A DNA stretch of 64,000 nt, from assembly GCF_036206005.1 (NCBI RefSeq), contig NZ_CP108143.1:3920001-3984000 (forward strand). The letters run 5' to 3'. Both the position numbers and the translations under genes were made by a program. The notes under the pieces are model-generated. The model was not told where the DNA came from and did not search any database. It saw only the letters and a program-made list of their open reading frames with translations. The DNA is from Streptomyces sp. NBC_00178 (GTDB lineage Bacteria > Actinomycetota > Actinomycetes > Streptomycetales > Streptomycetaceae). Positions 44,963 through 54,014 of the stretch are shown in pieces; position 1 is the first letter of the stretch; each line of letters starts with the position of its first letter.

Positions 44963-45168
44963 CTCGGTGTCCTGTACGTGTAGGTGTGCGGTGAGAGCCC
45001 CGTGACCGAGCCGCTGGTGCGCCTGGCCGGACTGGCCCCGACCGGCGGGGCGGCGAGGTGCCGCTGCCGGTGCCGCGCCGCTCCGGGGTCCGGATCATCA
45101 TGCGGTGCACGCAGACTGTAACCCTCCCGGCACGGCTTTCCCCCGGAATTGCGAGCCCGGCGTCACCG

Positions 45169-46554
45169 TCAGTGCGGCGGTGCGGGCTCGATGTTCTGGT
45201 TTGCGTGGAAGAGGTTCTGCGGGTCGTAGTCCTGTTTGACCTTGGCGAGGCGGTCGTAATGGCCGCTGTAGGTGGCCCGTACCCGGTCCGGGGACTCGCC
45301 CGTGCCCAGGAAGTTGACGTAGGCGCCGCCCATCGAGTGGGGGTGCAGCGCCTCCCAGTACCCGACCGCCCAGTCCCGCAGTGCGGTGGCGTTGGCCGGG
45401 TCCGGGTCGATGCCGGCGATGACACCCGACCAGACGGCGTCGCGGTACGCCCACGCGGTGTCGTCGGATCCGACACGGCCCGCCGCGCCGTCGACCGGGT
45501 AGAGGTGCATGGTCGACTGACCGGTGGGGAGCTTCTCCGCGAAGGCCGCGTGCACGTCGACCGCGTCGTCGGTGATCTTGTCGAAGAAGTCGCCGCGCCA
45601 GTACCACTGGAGCCCGGCGGGCAGGAGTGCGTCGAACATGGTCTGCAGGGCCGGGTAGGGCATCGGCGCCGTGAAGTGGAAGGCGGGCGGCGCCGGTTCG
45701 TTCACCACGGCGAGGGTCTGCTCCAGGCCTTCGGGGTCGGCGGTGGAGGACCAGACGACGCCGCACATCTTCTGTCCGTGGATCTCCTCGGGGAAGGGCG
45801 GGCCGGGGGGAACGGTCAGTGAGGCGAAGAAGCCGTACAGGTCGTCGGGTGCCTGCGGCAGGAAGTCGCGGTACCAGCGCATGACGTCCTGGAAGTGCTC
45901 CAGCGGCCACACGGTGATGCCGACGCCGACCGTGTCCACGGGATGCAGCTCGAAGTCGAACGACGTGACGATGCCGAAGTTCCCGCCGCCTCCGCGCAGC
46001 GCCCAGAACAGGTCGGCGTGCTCGCTCGGGTTCGCGGAGACGAAGCTGCCGTCCGCCAGGACGACGTCGGCGGAGACCAGGCTGTCGACGGTGAGGCCGT
46101 ACTTGCGGGTGAGGTAGCCGTGACCGCCGCCGAGGGTGAGGCCTCCGATGCCGGTCGTCGACATGATGCCCGCCGGGGCGGCGAGGCCGAACGCGTGCGT
46201 GGCGTGGTCGAACTCGCCCAGCGTGGCGCCGCCGTCCGCCTGGGCGGTCTGTGTGGCGGGGTCGACCCGCACTCCGTCCATGGGGGAGAGGTCGATCGTG
46301 ACGGCTCCGTCGACGACGCCGAGCCCCGGGCCGCTGTGGCCGCCGCCCATGACGGCCACGTCCAGGCCGTGCTCCCGGACGAAGTCGACGGCCGCCATGA
46401 CGTCCGCCGTGTCGTGGCAGCGGACCAGCGCCGCCGGTTTTCTGTCGATCATGGCGTTGTAGACGGTGCGTGCCTCGTCGTACGCCGGGTCGTCCGGGCC
46501 GATGACCGGGCCGCGCAGCGCGGTCCGCATGGCTTCCAGTGTGGTGCCGTCCAT
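45169..46554 (-). CDS. FAD-linked oxidase, berberine-bridge type
   Basis: 461 residues. PCMH-type FAD-binding domain: VMGGGHSGPGLGVVDG with the His that forms the 8-alpha-histidyl bond, GGATLGEFDHATHAFGLA, GIGGLTLGGGHGYLTRKYGLTVD, and the C-terminal BBE motif YVNFLG..YDRLAKVKQDYDPQNLFHANQNI. The second covalent cysteine of bicovalent members is absent from the GGHGYL loop, so attachment is probably through His only. Substrate unknown; such enzymes oxidise sugars, alcohols or pathway intermediates. Confidence 0.94.
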   Translation of the reverse strand: MDGTTLEAMRTALRGPVIGPDDPAYDEARTVYNAMIDRKPAALVRCHDTADVMAAVDFVREHGLDVAVMGGGHSGPGLGVVDGAVTIDLSPMDGVRVDPATQTAQADGGATLGEFDHATHAFGLAAPAGIMSTTGIGGLTLGGGHGYLTRKYGLTVDSLVSADVVLADGSFVSANPSEHADLFWALRGGGGNFGIVTSFDFELHPVDTVGVGITVWPLEHFQDVMRWYRDFLPQAPDDLYGFFASLTVPPGPPFPEEIHGQKMCGVVWSSTADPEGLEQTLAVVNEPAPPAFHFTAPMPYPALQTMFDALLPAGLQWYWRGDFFDKITDDAVDVHAAFAEKLPTGQSTMHLYPVDGAAGRVGSDDTAWAYRDAVWSGVIAGIDPDPANATALRDWAVGYWEALHPHSMGGAYVNFLGTGESPDRVRATYSGHYDRLAKVKQDYDPQNLFHANQNIEPAPPH

Positions 46555-46717
46555 GGCCTTCTCCTCGCGAGCGTGCGCCCGGCCTCCCCTGGCTCCATCT
46601 CATCGGGTGAGGCTGCTGGGCCGACGCCGGCAGCTGGGGATGCCGCGCAGACGGGACCGAACACCGGATGTCGTGTCCTTCAAGAGTCCCGCCGCCGCGC
46701 GGGGCCCGCAATCGCGG

Positions 46718-46757
46718 CGGCGGCTCCCCCAGGACGGGTGTCCCGGGGGAGCCGCCG
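46718..46757. terminator. Strong inverted repeat upstream of initiator tRNA
   Basis: 13-bp perfect arms (CGGCGGCTCCCCC / complement), 14-base loop. It insulates the tRNA from the divergent flavoenzyme region; which transcript it ends is unclear. Confidence 0.45.
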
Positions 46758-46810
46758 GGAAAAGTGGTCGGAGCACCGTCCCGGATGGCGTAGAGTTGCA
46801 ATCACAACGA

Positions 46811-46884
46811 CGCGGGGTGGAGCAGCTCGGTAGCTCGCTGGGCTCATAACCCAGAGGTCGCAGGTTCAAATCCTGTCCCCGCTA
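46811..46884 (+). tRNA. Initiator tRNA-fMet (anticodon CAT)
   Basis: 74-nt cloverleaf. Two initiator hallmarks are present: a mismatched first acceptor pair (C1 against U72) and three consecutive G-C pairs in the anticodon stem (CTGGG-CTCATAA-CCCAG). A -10-like TAGAGT lies at 46791-46796. Confidence 0.96.
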
Positions 46885-46890
46885 CTGAAG

Positions 46891-46928
46891 ACGGAGGCCC
46901 GGATCCTTTCGAGGATCCGGGCCTCCGT
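46891..46928. terminator. Terminator of tRNA-fMet
   Basis: Perfect 16-bp inverted repeat (ACGGAGGCCCGGATCC / complement) with a 6-base loop, 6 bases after the tRNA. Confidence 0.9.
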
Positions 46929-46959
46929 CGTGCGCCCTCGTGACTCCGGGATGCGCGGC

Positions 46960-46998
46960 TTGACCTTGACGCTGCGTGAAGATCTAGCGTTTCCGGCA
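46960..46998 (+). promoter_or_regulatory. MerR-type promoter with operator in a 19-bp spacer
   Basis: TTGACC (46960-46965), 19-bp spacer, TAGCGT (46985-46990), then seven bases and ATG 46998. The dyad CTTGACGCTGCGTGAAG (46965-46981, symmetric except three positions) fills the spacer. MerR proteins are known to activate such over-long-spacer promoters by untwisting DNA. The transcript would be leaderless. Confidence 0.7.
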
Positions 46999-47744
46999 TG
47001 GAGTGGTCCATCCAGGAAATCGCCAGAAGAGCCGGCACCACCAGCCGCACGCTCCGGCACTACGGAGATCTCGGTCTTCTCGTACCGAGCCGCACGGGTG
47101 CGAACGGCTACCGCTACTACGACCAGGACGCACTGGTCAGGCTCCAGCGCATCCTGCTGCTGAGGGAGCTGGGGCTCCCGCTGCCGGCGATCAAGGACGT
47201 GCTGGAAGGCCAGCGGGACACCGCCGTGGCGCTCCGGGCCCATCTGCGCCTGCTGGAGCAGGAGCGGGAGCGCATCGGACGGCAGATCGCCTCGGTGCGG
47301 ACCACTCTCCACAGGACCGAGGAAGGGGAGGATCTCATGGCCGAGGAAGTGTTCGACGGCTTCGACCACACGGTGTACGAGCAGGAGGTCGGCGAGCGGT
47401 GGGGCCGTGCGGCGTACGAGCGGGGTGACCGGTGGTGGCGGGGGCTGAGCCCCGCCGAGCGTGCCGCGTTCCAGCAGGCGCACGAGGCCATCGCCCGTGA
47501 CTATGGCGCGGCGCGGGCCGCCGGCCTCGACGTGGCCGGCGACGAGGTGCAGGACATCGCGCGGCGGCACTGCGCGTGGCTGTCGGCGACCACGGAGGTC
47601 ACCCGTTCGTACGTCACCGGGCTCGCCGGGATGTACGCCGCCGACCCGCGCTTCGCGAAGAACTACGATCGCCACGGGGACGGAACCGCCGTCTTCGTAC
47701 GGGACGCACTGACGATCCACGCGCGGGACCGGCTCTCCGGCTGA
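46998..47744 (+). CDS. TipA-like MerR regulator with TipAS-type effector domain
   Basis: 248 residues. N-terminal MerR winged helix (WSIQEIARRAGTTSRTLRHYGDLGLL and GYRYYDQDALVRLQRILLLRELG), coiled coil (about 75-110), then a TipAS-like antibiotic-binding domain starting at YEQEVGERWG and containing VTGLAGMYAADPRFAKNYDRHG. Unlike TipAL of S. lividans, the Cys that I align with its thiopeptide-attaching position appears replaced by Val; another Cys (RRHCAWL) lies earlier. It may bind drugs non-covalently. Autoregulation is suggested by its promoter. Confidence 0.93.
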   Translation: MEWSIQEIARRAGTTSRTLRHYGDLGLLVPSRTGANGYRYYDQDALVRLQRILLLRELGLPLPAIKDVLEGQRDTAVALRAHLRLLEQERERIGRQIASVRTTLHRTEEGEDLMAEEVFDGFDHTVYEQEVGERWGRAAYERGDRWWRGLSPAERAAFQQAHEAIARDYGAARAAGLDVAGDEVQDIARRHCAWLSATTEVTRSYVTGLAGMYAADPRFAKNYDRHGDGTAVFVRDALTIHARDRLSG

Positions 47745-47878
47745 CCCCCGGAGGGGCGGGGCGGCGTCGCGCTCCTTCCTTCGGCCGATGAGCGGCCGCG
47801 TCACGGCGCGGCTCCGCCCGGCCGGGGCGGGGCGCGGTACCGTCCGCAGCCGTGGCCGGACCGGGCAGGAGTGCACAG

Positions 47879-49036
47879 GTGGGGAAGCGGGACGTACGGC
47901 AGGGACGTGCCGAGGGGAACGCGCGGGCCCGGAGGTTCGTGCGTCTGCTGCCCGTTCTGATGATCTGTGCCGGGCTCGTCTGCGACGTCACGACCCCGCC
48001 GGAGGTCTCCGCCGTGCCGCTCTTCGCCGCGGCACCGCTGATCGCGGCTCCCTTCTTCTCACTGGCATCCACGATCCGTACGGGTGTGGCCGCGATCCTC
48101 GTCGTCCTCGCCATCCGGGTCTCCGACGGCATGCTCACCGATGCCGCCCCCATCACGGACCTGCTCACCCTGGTCACCGTCGCCGCGCTCTCGCTCGTCA
48201 TCAACCGGGTCGTGCAGCGTGGCAACGAGCAGCTGGCCTCGGCGCGGTTCATCGCGGAGACCGCGATGCGGGCGGTGCTCCCCGTGCCGGAGGCCCGGAT
48301 CGGCGGCCTGCAGGTCGCGGCGCGCTACGAGGCGGCGCAGGCCGACGAGTTCGTCGGCGGCGACCTGTTTGCGGTCGCGGACACGCCCTACGGGGTGCGG
48401 CTGGTGGTCGGGGACGTGCGCGGCAAGGGCCTGGACGCGGTGGCGGCGGTGGCGGTCGTGATCGGCGCCTTCCGCGAGGCGGCCGAGCAGGAGCGCTCGC
48501 TGGAGGGTGTGGGCCAGCGGCTGGAGCGGGCGCTGGCACGGGAGGGCACGCGGCGGGGCGGACTGGACTCGATGGAGGGGTTCGTGACGGCCGTGCTCGC
48601 CGAGATCCCGGTGGGTGCCGACACGCTGCGGATCGTCAACCGGGGCCACCCCGAACCGCTCGTGCTCCATGCGGACGGCGCCCTGGACGTCCTGCGGCCG
48701 ACGGAGCCCGCCCTGCCGCTCGGCATGGGCCTCGACGTGTGGCCGGACCGTGCGGACGAGTGGCCGCTGCCGGCGGGGGCCACCTTCCTGGCGTTCACCG
48801 ACGGGCTCTCGGAGGCGCGGGACGCGGACGGGGTCTTCTACGATCCGGCGGCCCGGCTGCGCGGCAGGATCTTCCCGGGGCCGGAGGAACTGCTGTCCGC
48901 CCTCACCGATGACGTCCGGCTGCACACGGGGGGCCGGTCGACGGACGACCTCGCACTCCTCGCGGTGGGACGGCCGTCCAGGGGGCAGCAGGAGCGGCGG
49001 AGGACGGTGAAGATCGTGGGGCGGGACCGTGAATGA
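47879..49036 (+). CDS. Membrane PP2C (SpoIIE/RsbU-type) phosphatase
   Basis: 385 residues. N-terminal portion with about three or four hydrophobic helices (residues about 20-100), then the PP2C domain: DEFVGGDLFAVADT, VVGDVRGKGLDAVAAVAV, RIVNRGHPEPL and FTDGLSEARDADG, containing the metal Asp residues. This class dephosphorylates anti-sigma-factor antagonists. GTG 47879 is chosen because AGGAG (47867-47871) sits seven bases upstream; GTG 47852 has none. No anti-sigma or antagonist gene is adjacent. Confidence 0.93.
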   Translation: MGKRDVRQGRAEGNARARRFVRLLPVLMICAGLVCDVTTPPEVSAVPLFAAAPLIAAPFFSLASTIRTGVAAILVVLAIRVSDGMLTDAAPITDLLTLVTVAALSLVINRVVQRGNEQLASARFIAETAMRAVLPVPEARIGGLQVAARYEAAQADEFVGGDLFAVADTPYGVRLVVGDVRGKGLDAVAAVAVVIGAFREAAEQERSLEGVGQRLERALAREGTRRGGLDSMEGFVTAVLAEIPVGADTLRIVNRGHPEPLVLHADGALDVLRPTEPALPLGMGLDVWPDRADEWPLPAGATFLAFTDGLSEARDADGVFYDPAARLRGRIFPGPEELLSALTDDVRLHTGGRSTDDLALLAVGRPSRGQQERRRTVKIVGRDRE

Positions 49037-49249
49037 CCGAAGGCGACCGTCCGTAATCGAAAGACGTCGCTGCGCATAACATTTGACGCAACGTCAGAAA
49101 GTGGCGTCTGGGTGAGGGGTGCTCAACTCGCCCGTTTGGGGCTGATTGCCCCCCTAAAGTCCAGGTCAGAGCGATGAACGATCTGTGGGAACCGCTTGGA
49201 ATCGGACCCGCATGTCTATTAACGTTCGATAACGCAGCGCGGTTGTCCC

Positions 49250-49412
49250 AGTCGTCGCCAGAGGCGGCACCGTGCGCAGCGCCGAATCCCGCAAGGGAAC
49301 CGGGGAACCACCTACATGGGGTGAATCGGACACCTGACTCCCGCGAGGGACGAAGGGGCCCGTAGGAGACCTTCCTGCTCCGAACCCGTCAGCTAACCCG
49401 GTAGGCGAGAAG
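49250..49412 (+). ncRNA. c-di-AMP riboswitch (ydaO/yuaA type)
   Basis: Conserved aptamer blocks in order: CGCCGAATCC, GGGGAACC, GGGGTGAAT, GAGGGACGAA and CCCGTCAGCTAACCCGGTAGGCG. The outer stem pairs TCGCC (49255-49259) with GGCGA (49404-49408). It lies directly upstream of an M23 peptidase, with the gene start 22 bases after the aptamer. In Streptomyces this riboswitch class is known to control cell-wall lytic enzymes; c-di-AMP binding is expected to lower expression. Confidence 0.94.
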
Positions 49413-49433
49413 GAAGGAAAGGAGTGCGCCCAC

Positions 49434-50468
49434 GTGGCGTCAAATCAGCCTGCCCCCGAGGCTCCGGCACCCTTCAGGCCCGACAGTCCCGGTGAACAGG
49501 GCAGGACGTGGGAGGAATGGAACCCCACCGAGGAGTCCATCCGTCCCGTGCGCGGCAGGCACCGCGTCGCCAAGCAGCGTGGTCTCGCCCGTAGCTCCAC
49601 CGTCCTCGGCGTCGGTGTCATCGCGGCCGTCGGCGCGGGAGGCATGGCCACCGCGCAGAGCAAACCGCCGGTCTCCATCTCCCTTCCCGATTCCATCGCG
49701 GACAACCTTCCCGACGCCAAGTCGCTGCCCGGCGTGGGTGCTTACCTCTCCGACGACGCCGACAAGGGCACGGTCACCGCATCCTCCCCGCTGACCACGG
49801 CCGGCATCACCGCGGCCGAGGCCGAGCAGGGCACCACGGACGCCGGTGAGGCGCTGCGGGCCCGCATCCTCCAGCAGGCCGAGCAGCAGCAGGCCGGAGC
49901 CGAGGCAGAAGCCAGGGCCACCCAGGAGAAGGCGGCGGCCGAGGAGGCCGCAGCGCAGGCGGCCAAGCAGCAGAGCGACGCGGAGGCGAAGGCCGCCGCG
50001 AAGAAGAAGGCGGACGAAGAGGCGGCGAAGAAGAAGGCCGAGGCCGAGCGCCTCGCCAAGCTCGCCCTGAGCTACGCCGTCCCCACCTCCTCGTACACCA
50101 TCACCTCGACCTTCGGCCAGGCCGGTTCGATGTGGTCCTCCGGCTACCACACCGGTCTGGACTTCGCGGCTCCCACCGGCACGCCGGTCAAGGCCGTGCA
50201 CGGCGGCACGGTGAAGTCGGCCGGGTGGTCCGGGTCCTACGGCTACCGCACGGTCCTGGAGCTCGACGACGGTACCGAGGTCTGGTACTGCCACCAGTCC
50301 TCGATGGACGTCACCGCCGGCCAGAAGGTCACCACCGGCGAGACCATCGGCCGCGTCGGAGCGACCGGCAACGTGACCGGGCCGCACCTGCACCTGGAGA
50401 TCCACACCGCCGACGGCTCGGGCGTCGACCCCATGAGCTGGCTTCGCGGCAAGGGCCTCACGATCTGA
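49434..50468 (+). CDS. M23 peptidase with coiled-coil stalk, riboswitch-controlled
   Basis: 344 residues. Charged N-terminus, one membrane/signal segment (about residues 53-75), a long Ala/Glu/Lys coiled coil (about 135-210, EAEARATQEKAAAEEA...), and a C-terminal LytM domain with both zinc motifs: HTGLDFAAP (HxxxD) and HLHLEIH (HxH). Cleaves peptidoglycan or acts as an activator. GTG 49434 follows GGAAAGGAG. The upstream ydaO aptamer ties it to c-di-AMP and osmotic signalling. Confidence 0.95.
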   Translation: MASNQPAPEAPAPFRPDSPGEQGRTWEEWNPTEESIRPVRGRHRVAKQRGLARSSTVLGVGVIAAVGAGGMATAQSKPPVSISLPDSIADNLPDAKSLPGVGAYLSDDADKGTVTASSPLTTAGITAAEAEQGTTDAGEALRARILQQAEQQQAGAEAEARATQEKAAAEEAAAQAAKQQSDAEAKAAAKKKADEEAAKKKAEAERLAKLALSYAVPTSSYTITSTFGQAGSMWSSGYHTGLDFAAPTGTPVKAVHGGTVKSAGWSGSYGYRTVLELDDGTEVWYCHQSSMDVTAGQKVTTGETIGRVGATGNVTGPHLHLEIHTADGSGVDPMSWLRGKGLTI

Positions 50469-50613
50469 CCGCCCGCGCCGGCGTACGGCGCAGCTCGATA
50501 CCCCGGCGGCCCTGGCGCACGACCCCCCGACGCCAGGGCCGCCGGCCCGCCGTCGTCACCGGATAGCCGCCGAGGGCGGAATATGCGGATCCGCCGATGT
50601 GTTGTGCCGGGGT

Positions 50614-51558
50614 ATGACATCACTGCGCCCGCTCGGAAACTCGGACCTGAAGGTCTTCCCCCTCGCTCTCGGCGGCAACGTCTTCGGCTGGACCGCCGAC
50701 CGGGACACCACCTTCGCCGTCCTCGACGCCTACACGGAGGCGGGCGGCAACTTCATCGACACCGCCGACGCCTACTCGGTCTGGGCCCCGGGCAACGAGG
50801 GCGGCGAGTCGGAGACGCTCATCGGGGCGTGGCTGTCCGCCCGTTCCCACAGGGACGACGTCGTCGTCGCGACCAAGGCCGGTGCGCACCCCGGGTACAA
50901 GGGGCTGTCGGCCGCGACGATCAAGGGGGCCGCCGAGGCGTCGCTCCGCCGGCTCGGTACGGACCACATCGACCTCTACTACACGCACTTCGACGACGAG
51001 ACGGTCCCCGTCGAGGAGATCATCGGCACCCTGGACGAGCTCGTGAAGGCGGGCAAGGTCCGGGAGATCGCGGCGTCCAACATCAGCCCGGAGCGGCTCA
51101 AGGCCTCCCTGGAGTTCTCGGAGCGCGAGGGCCTCGCCCGGTACGTCGCTCTGCAGCCGCACTACAACCTCGTCTCACGCGACACCTACGAAGGCGCGCT
51201 CCAGGACACCGCGGCCGCCGAAGGGCTCGCCGCCGTCCCGTACTACGCGCTCGCCTCGGGTTTCCTCACCGGCAAGTACCGGCCGGGTACCGCCGTCGAG
51301 AGCGCGCGGGCCGAAGGAGCGGGGAAGCACCTGGAGACCGAGCGCGGCCGCAAGGTGCTCGGAGCGCTCGACAAGGTGGCCCAGGAGCACGACGCGGAGA
51401 TCGCCACCGTGGCGCTGGCCTGGCTGGCGTCCCGGCCGACCGTGGCCGCACCGATCGCCTCGGCCCGCACCGTCGCGCAGCTGCCCGCACTCGTGGCCGT
51501 CGCCGGACTCGAACTGACCGAGGGCCAGCTGGCCGAGCTCACCGAGGCCTCGGCCTGA
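50614..51558 (+). CDS. Aldo/keto reductase
   Basis: 314 residues, (beta/alpha)8 NADPH-dependent oxidoreductase. Catalytic tetrad: Asp and Tyr in NFIDTADAYSVW, Lys in VVATKAGAHP, His in LYYTHFDD. Cofactor-binding tail TVAAPIASARTVAQL. Substrate unknown. Monocistronic and convergent with the PrsW-like gene. Confidence 0.94.
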   Translation: MTSLRPLGNSDLKVFPLALGGNVFGWTADRDTTFAVLDAYTEAGGNFIDTADAYSVWAPGNEGGESETLIGAWLSARSHRDDVVVATKAGAHPGYKGLSAATIKGAAEASLRRLGTDHIDLYYTHFDDETVPVEEIIGTLDELVKAGKVREIAASNISPERLKASLEFSEREGLARYVALQPHYNLVSRDTYEGALQDTAAAEGLAAVPYYALASGFLTGKYRPGTAVESARAEGAGKHLETERGRKVLGALDKVAQEHDAEIATVALAWLASRPTVAAPIASARTVAQLPALVAVAGLELTEGQLAELTEASA

Positions 51559-51592
51559 GGCTCCGGCACCGCCGCTCCTCCTGCCGGGCCCC

Positions 51593-53059
51593 TCACGCCG
51601 AGGGAGGGCCGGTGGGCGGGGCCGCGCGGGGGCCGTGCTCCAGATAGGGGTTGTAACCGCCGTAGTGGCGGTGCGGCGCCGGGATCTCCCGGGGAGCCGG
51701 AGCGCCGTGGGGGAGCCTGCGGGGGAACGGTGCCTGGGGGTGCGCCGGGTGGACGCCCGCCCGGCGCGTCATGTGCGCCGCGTACCCCAGCGCAGGGCCC
51801 GCGATCTCCCGGCGCTGCCACAGGTGGTGCAGCAACTCCTGCTCCCGGATGGCGAAGTCGGCGCCCGCACCGTCATGGCGCGCCCGCCGGCGCAGCATGG
51901 CCAGGGACGTCGCGAACGACTCGTACTCGGCGACCGCGTGGGCGGCGGCCCTGCCCAGGCGGCGGTCCCGGGCCCCGTGCCAGTGCCGCGCCATGTCCCG
52001 GGCCATACCCCGGGCCCGCATCGAGGCCAGGGCGGCCGGCTCGGCGGGGCCGATCCAGCCGGCCGCCGCGTAGACCGGGAGTTCCGTGCTCAGGGTCCGC
52101 AGTTCCCGCTGACGGGACCAGACGGCCAGCCAGGTCACCAGGCCGAAGCACGGCACCATGAACGCGCCGTACACCGCGTAGAAGCCGTACGGGCCGAGGG
52201 CGGACGAGCCGTTCCAGAGGGCGTGCATGCCCATGGCCAGAGCCAGACCGAGCAGCGGCAGCAGCACGCGGCGCACCCGGTGACGTGCGCCGCCCAGCGC
52301 CGCGATCCCGAAGCCGATACCGGAGAGCACCGTGAACAGGGGGTGCGCGAACGGCGACATCACCACGCGTACGAAGAACGTCCCGGCGGTCAGCGAGGCG
52401 AACCCCGTGGTCCCCAACTCCTGGTCCTCACCGAAGGCCTGGCCCAGGTAGAGGATGTTCTCGGTGAACGCGAAGCCGGTCGCGGTGAACCCGGCGACCA
52501 CGATCCCGTCGACGACTCCGCCGAACTGCCGCCTGCGGAACAGGAAGATCAGCAGGACGGCCGCGGCCTTCGCGGTCTCCTCGACGACCGGCGCGATGAC
52601 GGTCGCGCCCAGCGTGTCCGCGCTCGCCGGATCCGCGGTGGCCGTCGCTATCCACCGGGTCGCGAAGGAGTTGGCGATGATGGCGACGAGCGCGGCGGCG
52701 CAGGCGCCCCAGGAGAACGCGAACAGCAGGTTCCGCCACGGGCCCGGCTCGACGCGGTCGAGCCAGCGGAAGGCGGACATCAGCAGCGGCACGGGCAGCA
52801 CGGCCAGGCCCAGGCCCACCAGGAAGCCCTCCGTACCGGTCTGTTCGCGCACCAGGGCCAGGATCACCAGCCCGCACAGGGCGAGCACGGTGACGACCGC
52901 ACCGGCGCGGAACGCCTTGCTGCGCCAGACCATGCCGACGCGGCTCGGCCGGTAACGCCACTGCCCGCGCTCCGGTACGGCGCCCAGGTACTCGTCGAGC
53001 TGCTGCTCCTCGAGAACCGGGACGGCCGGCTGCTGGTGCTGTACGGACCACTCGGACAC
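51593..53059 (-). CDS. PrsW-family intramembrane metalloprotease
   Basis: 488 residues, about eight transmembrane segments. PrsW motifs: VEETAKAAAVLLIFLF (EExxK), GFAFTENILYLG, MSPFAHPLFTVLSGIGFG and GMHALWNGSS. In Bacillus, PrsW cleaves the anti-sigma factor RsiW; the substrate here is unknown. The C-terminal 130 residues are a His/Pro/Arg-rich extension outside the protease core. Confidence 0.93.
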   Translation of the reverse strand: MSEWSVQHQQPAVPVLEEQQLDEYLGAVPERGQWRYRPSRVGMVWRSKAFRAGAVVTVLALCGLVILALVREQTGTEGFLVGLGLAVLPVPLLMSAFRWLDRVEPGPWRNLLFAFSWGACAAALVAIIANSFATRWIATATADPASADTLGATVIAPVVEETAKAAAVLLIFLFRRRQFGGVVDGIVVAGFTATGFAFTENILYLGQAFGEDQELGTTGFASLTAGTFFVRVVMSPFAHPLFTVLSGIGFGIAALGGARHRVRRVLLPLLGLALAMGMHALWNGSSALGPYGFYAVYGAFMVPCFGLVTWLAVWSRQRELRTLSTELPVYAAAGWIGPAEPAALASMRARGMARDMARHWHGARDRRLGRAAAHAVAEYESFATSLAMLRRRARHDGAGADFAIREQELLHHLWQRREIAGPALGYAAHMTRRAGVHPAHPQAPFPRRLPHGAPAPREIPAPHRHYGGYNPYLEHGPRAAPPTGPPSA

Positions 53060-53129
53060 CTGACGACCCTAACGACAGGGACCGACACCGTGCCACGGTG
53101 CGGCGGACGGGACGCCCGCCGCCGGCCGG

Positions 53130-54014
53130 TCAGTGACGGGTGAACAGCACGTCGTGGACCACATGCCCCTTGTCCAGGCCCTGGCCCTCGAAGCGGGTGA
53201 GCGGACGGAAAGGGGGCCGGGGCGCGAAACCGCCGTCCGCCTGCGTGTTCTCGTACAGTGGATGGGCCGTCAGGACGTCCAGCATCTGCTCGGCGTAGGG
53301 CTCCCAGTCCGTCGCGCAGTGGACGAGCGCCCCGGGCTTCAGGGAGACCGCCACCAGGTCGAGGAACTCCGGCTGGATCAGCCGCCGCTTGTGGTGCCGC
53401 TTCTTGGGCCAGGGGTCGGGGAAGTACACCCGGAGCCCGTCCAGCGAGGCGGGCTCCAGCATCTCGCGGAGCAGGATGATCGCGTCGCCGTTGGCGACCC
53501 GGACGTTGGACACCCCCGCCCGGTCGGCGAGGCCGAGCAGATTGCCCTGCCCCGGGGTGTGCACGTCGACGGCGAGGATTCCGGTCGTGGGGTCGTCGGC
53601 CGCCATCTGCGCCGTGGCCTCACCCATGCCGAAGCCGATCTCCAGGACCACCGGGAGGCCGTCGAACAGCGTGGCGAGGTCGATGACGCTCCTGCCGTCG
53701 ATGTCCAGGCCCCAGGTGGGCCACAGGCGCTGGAGGGCCTCCTCCTGGCCGGTCGTCACCCGGCTGCGGCGCGGCTGGAAGCTGCGGATCCGGCGCTCGT
53801 GGTGCGAGCCCGCAGGGTCGGCGGCGGGGCCGCCGGGAAAACGGGGCTCCTGGCGCAGCCTCCGCTGACGCTCGAAGGAGGCGGCACGCCGCGCCGCGGC
53901 GTCCGTGTCCGCGTCGGTCTCCGGTGCGGTGGCGGGGGCGTCCTCCGGCGGGACGCCGGGCGTCTCCGGGGCGGGACCGGGCGTCTCTGGGGTGGGGTTC
54001 ACAGGCTCAGACAC
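53130..54014 (-). CDS. trmB: tRNA (guanine-N7-)-methyltransferase
   Basis: 294 residues; makes m7G46 in tRNA. The catalytic domain starts about residue 80: LEIGFGMGEATAQMA (SAM loop), GILAVDVHTPG, RVANGDA, and VYFPDPWPKKRHHKRRL, the signature. The first 75 residues are an extra Pro/Glu/Ala-rich, probably disordered extension. GTG 54014 overlaps the lhgO stop by 8 bp, so the two are translated from one message. Confidence 0.96.
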   Translation of the reverse strand: MSEPVNPTPETPGPAPETPGVPPEDAPATAPETDADTDAAARRAASFERQRRLRQEPRFPGGPAADPAGSHHERRIRSFQPRRSRVTTGQEEALQRLWPTWGLDIDGRSVIDLATLFDGLPVVLEIGFGMGEATAQMAADDPTTGILAVDVHTPGQGNLLGLADRAGVSNVRVANGDAIILLREMLEPASLDGLRVYFPDPWPKKRHHKRRLIQPEFLDLVAVSLKPGALVHCATDWEPYAEQMLDVLTAHPLYENTQADGGFAPRPPFRPLTRFEGQGLDKGHVVHDVLFTRH

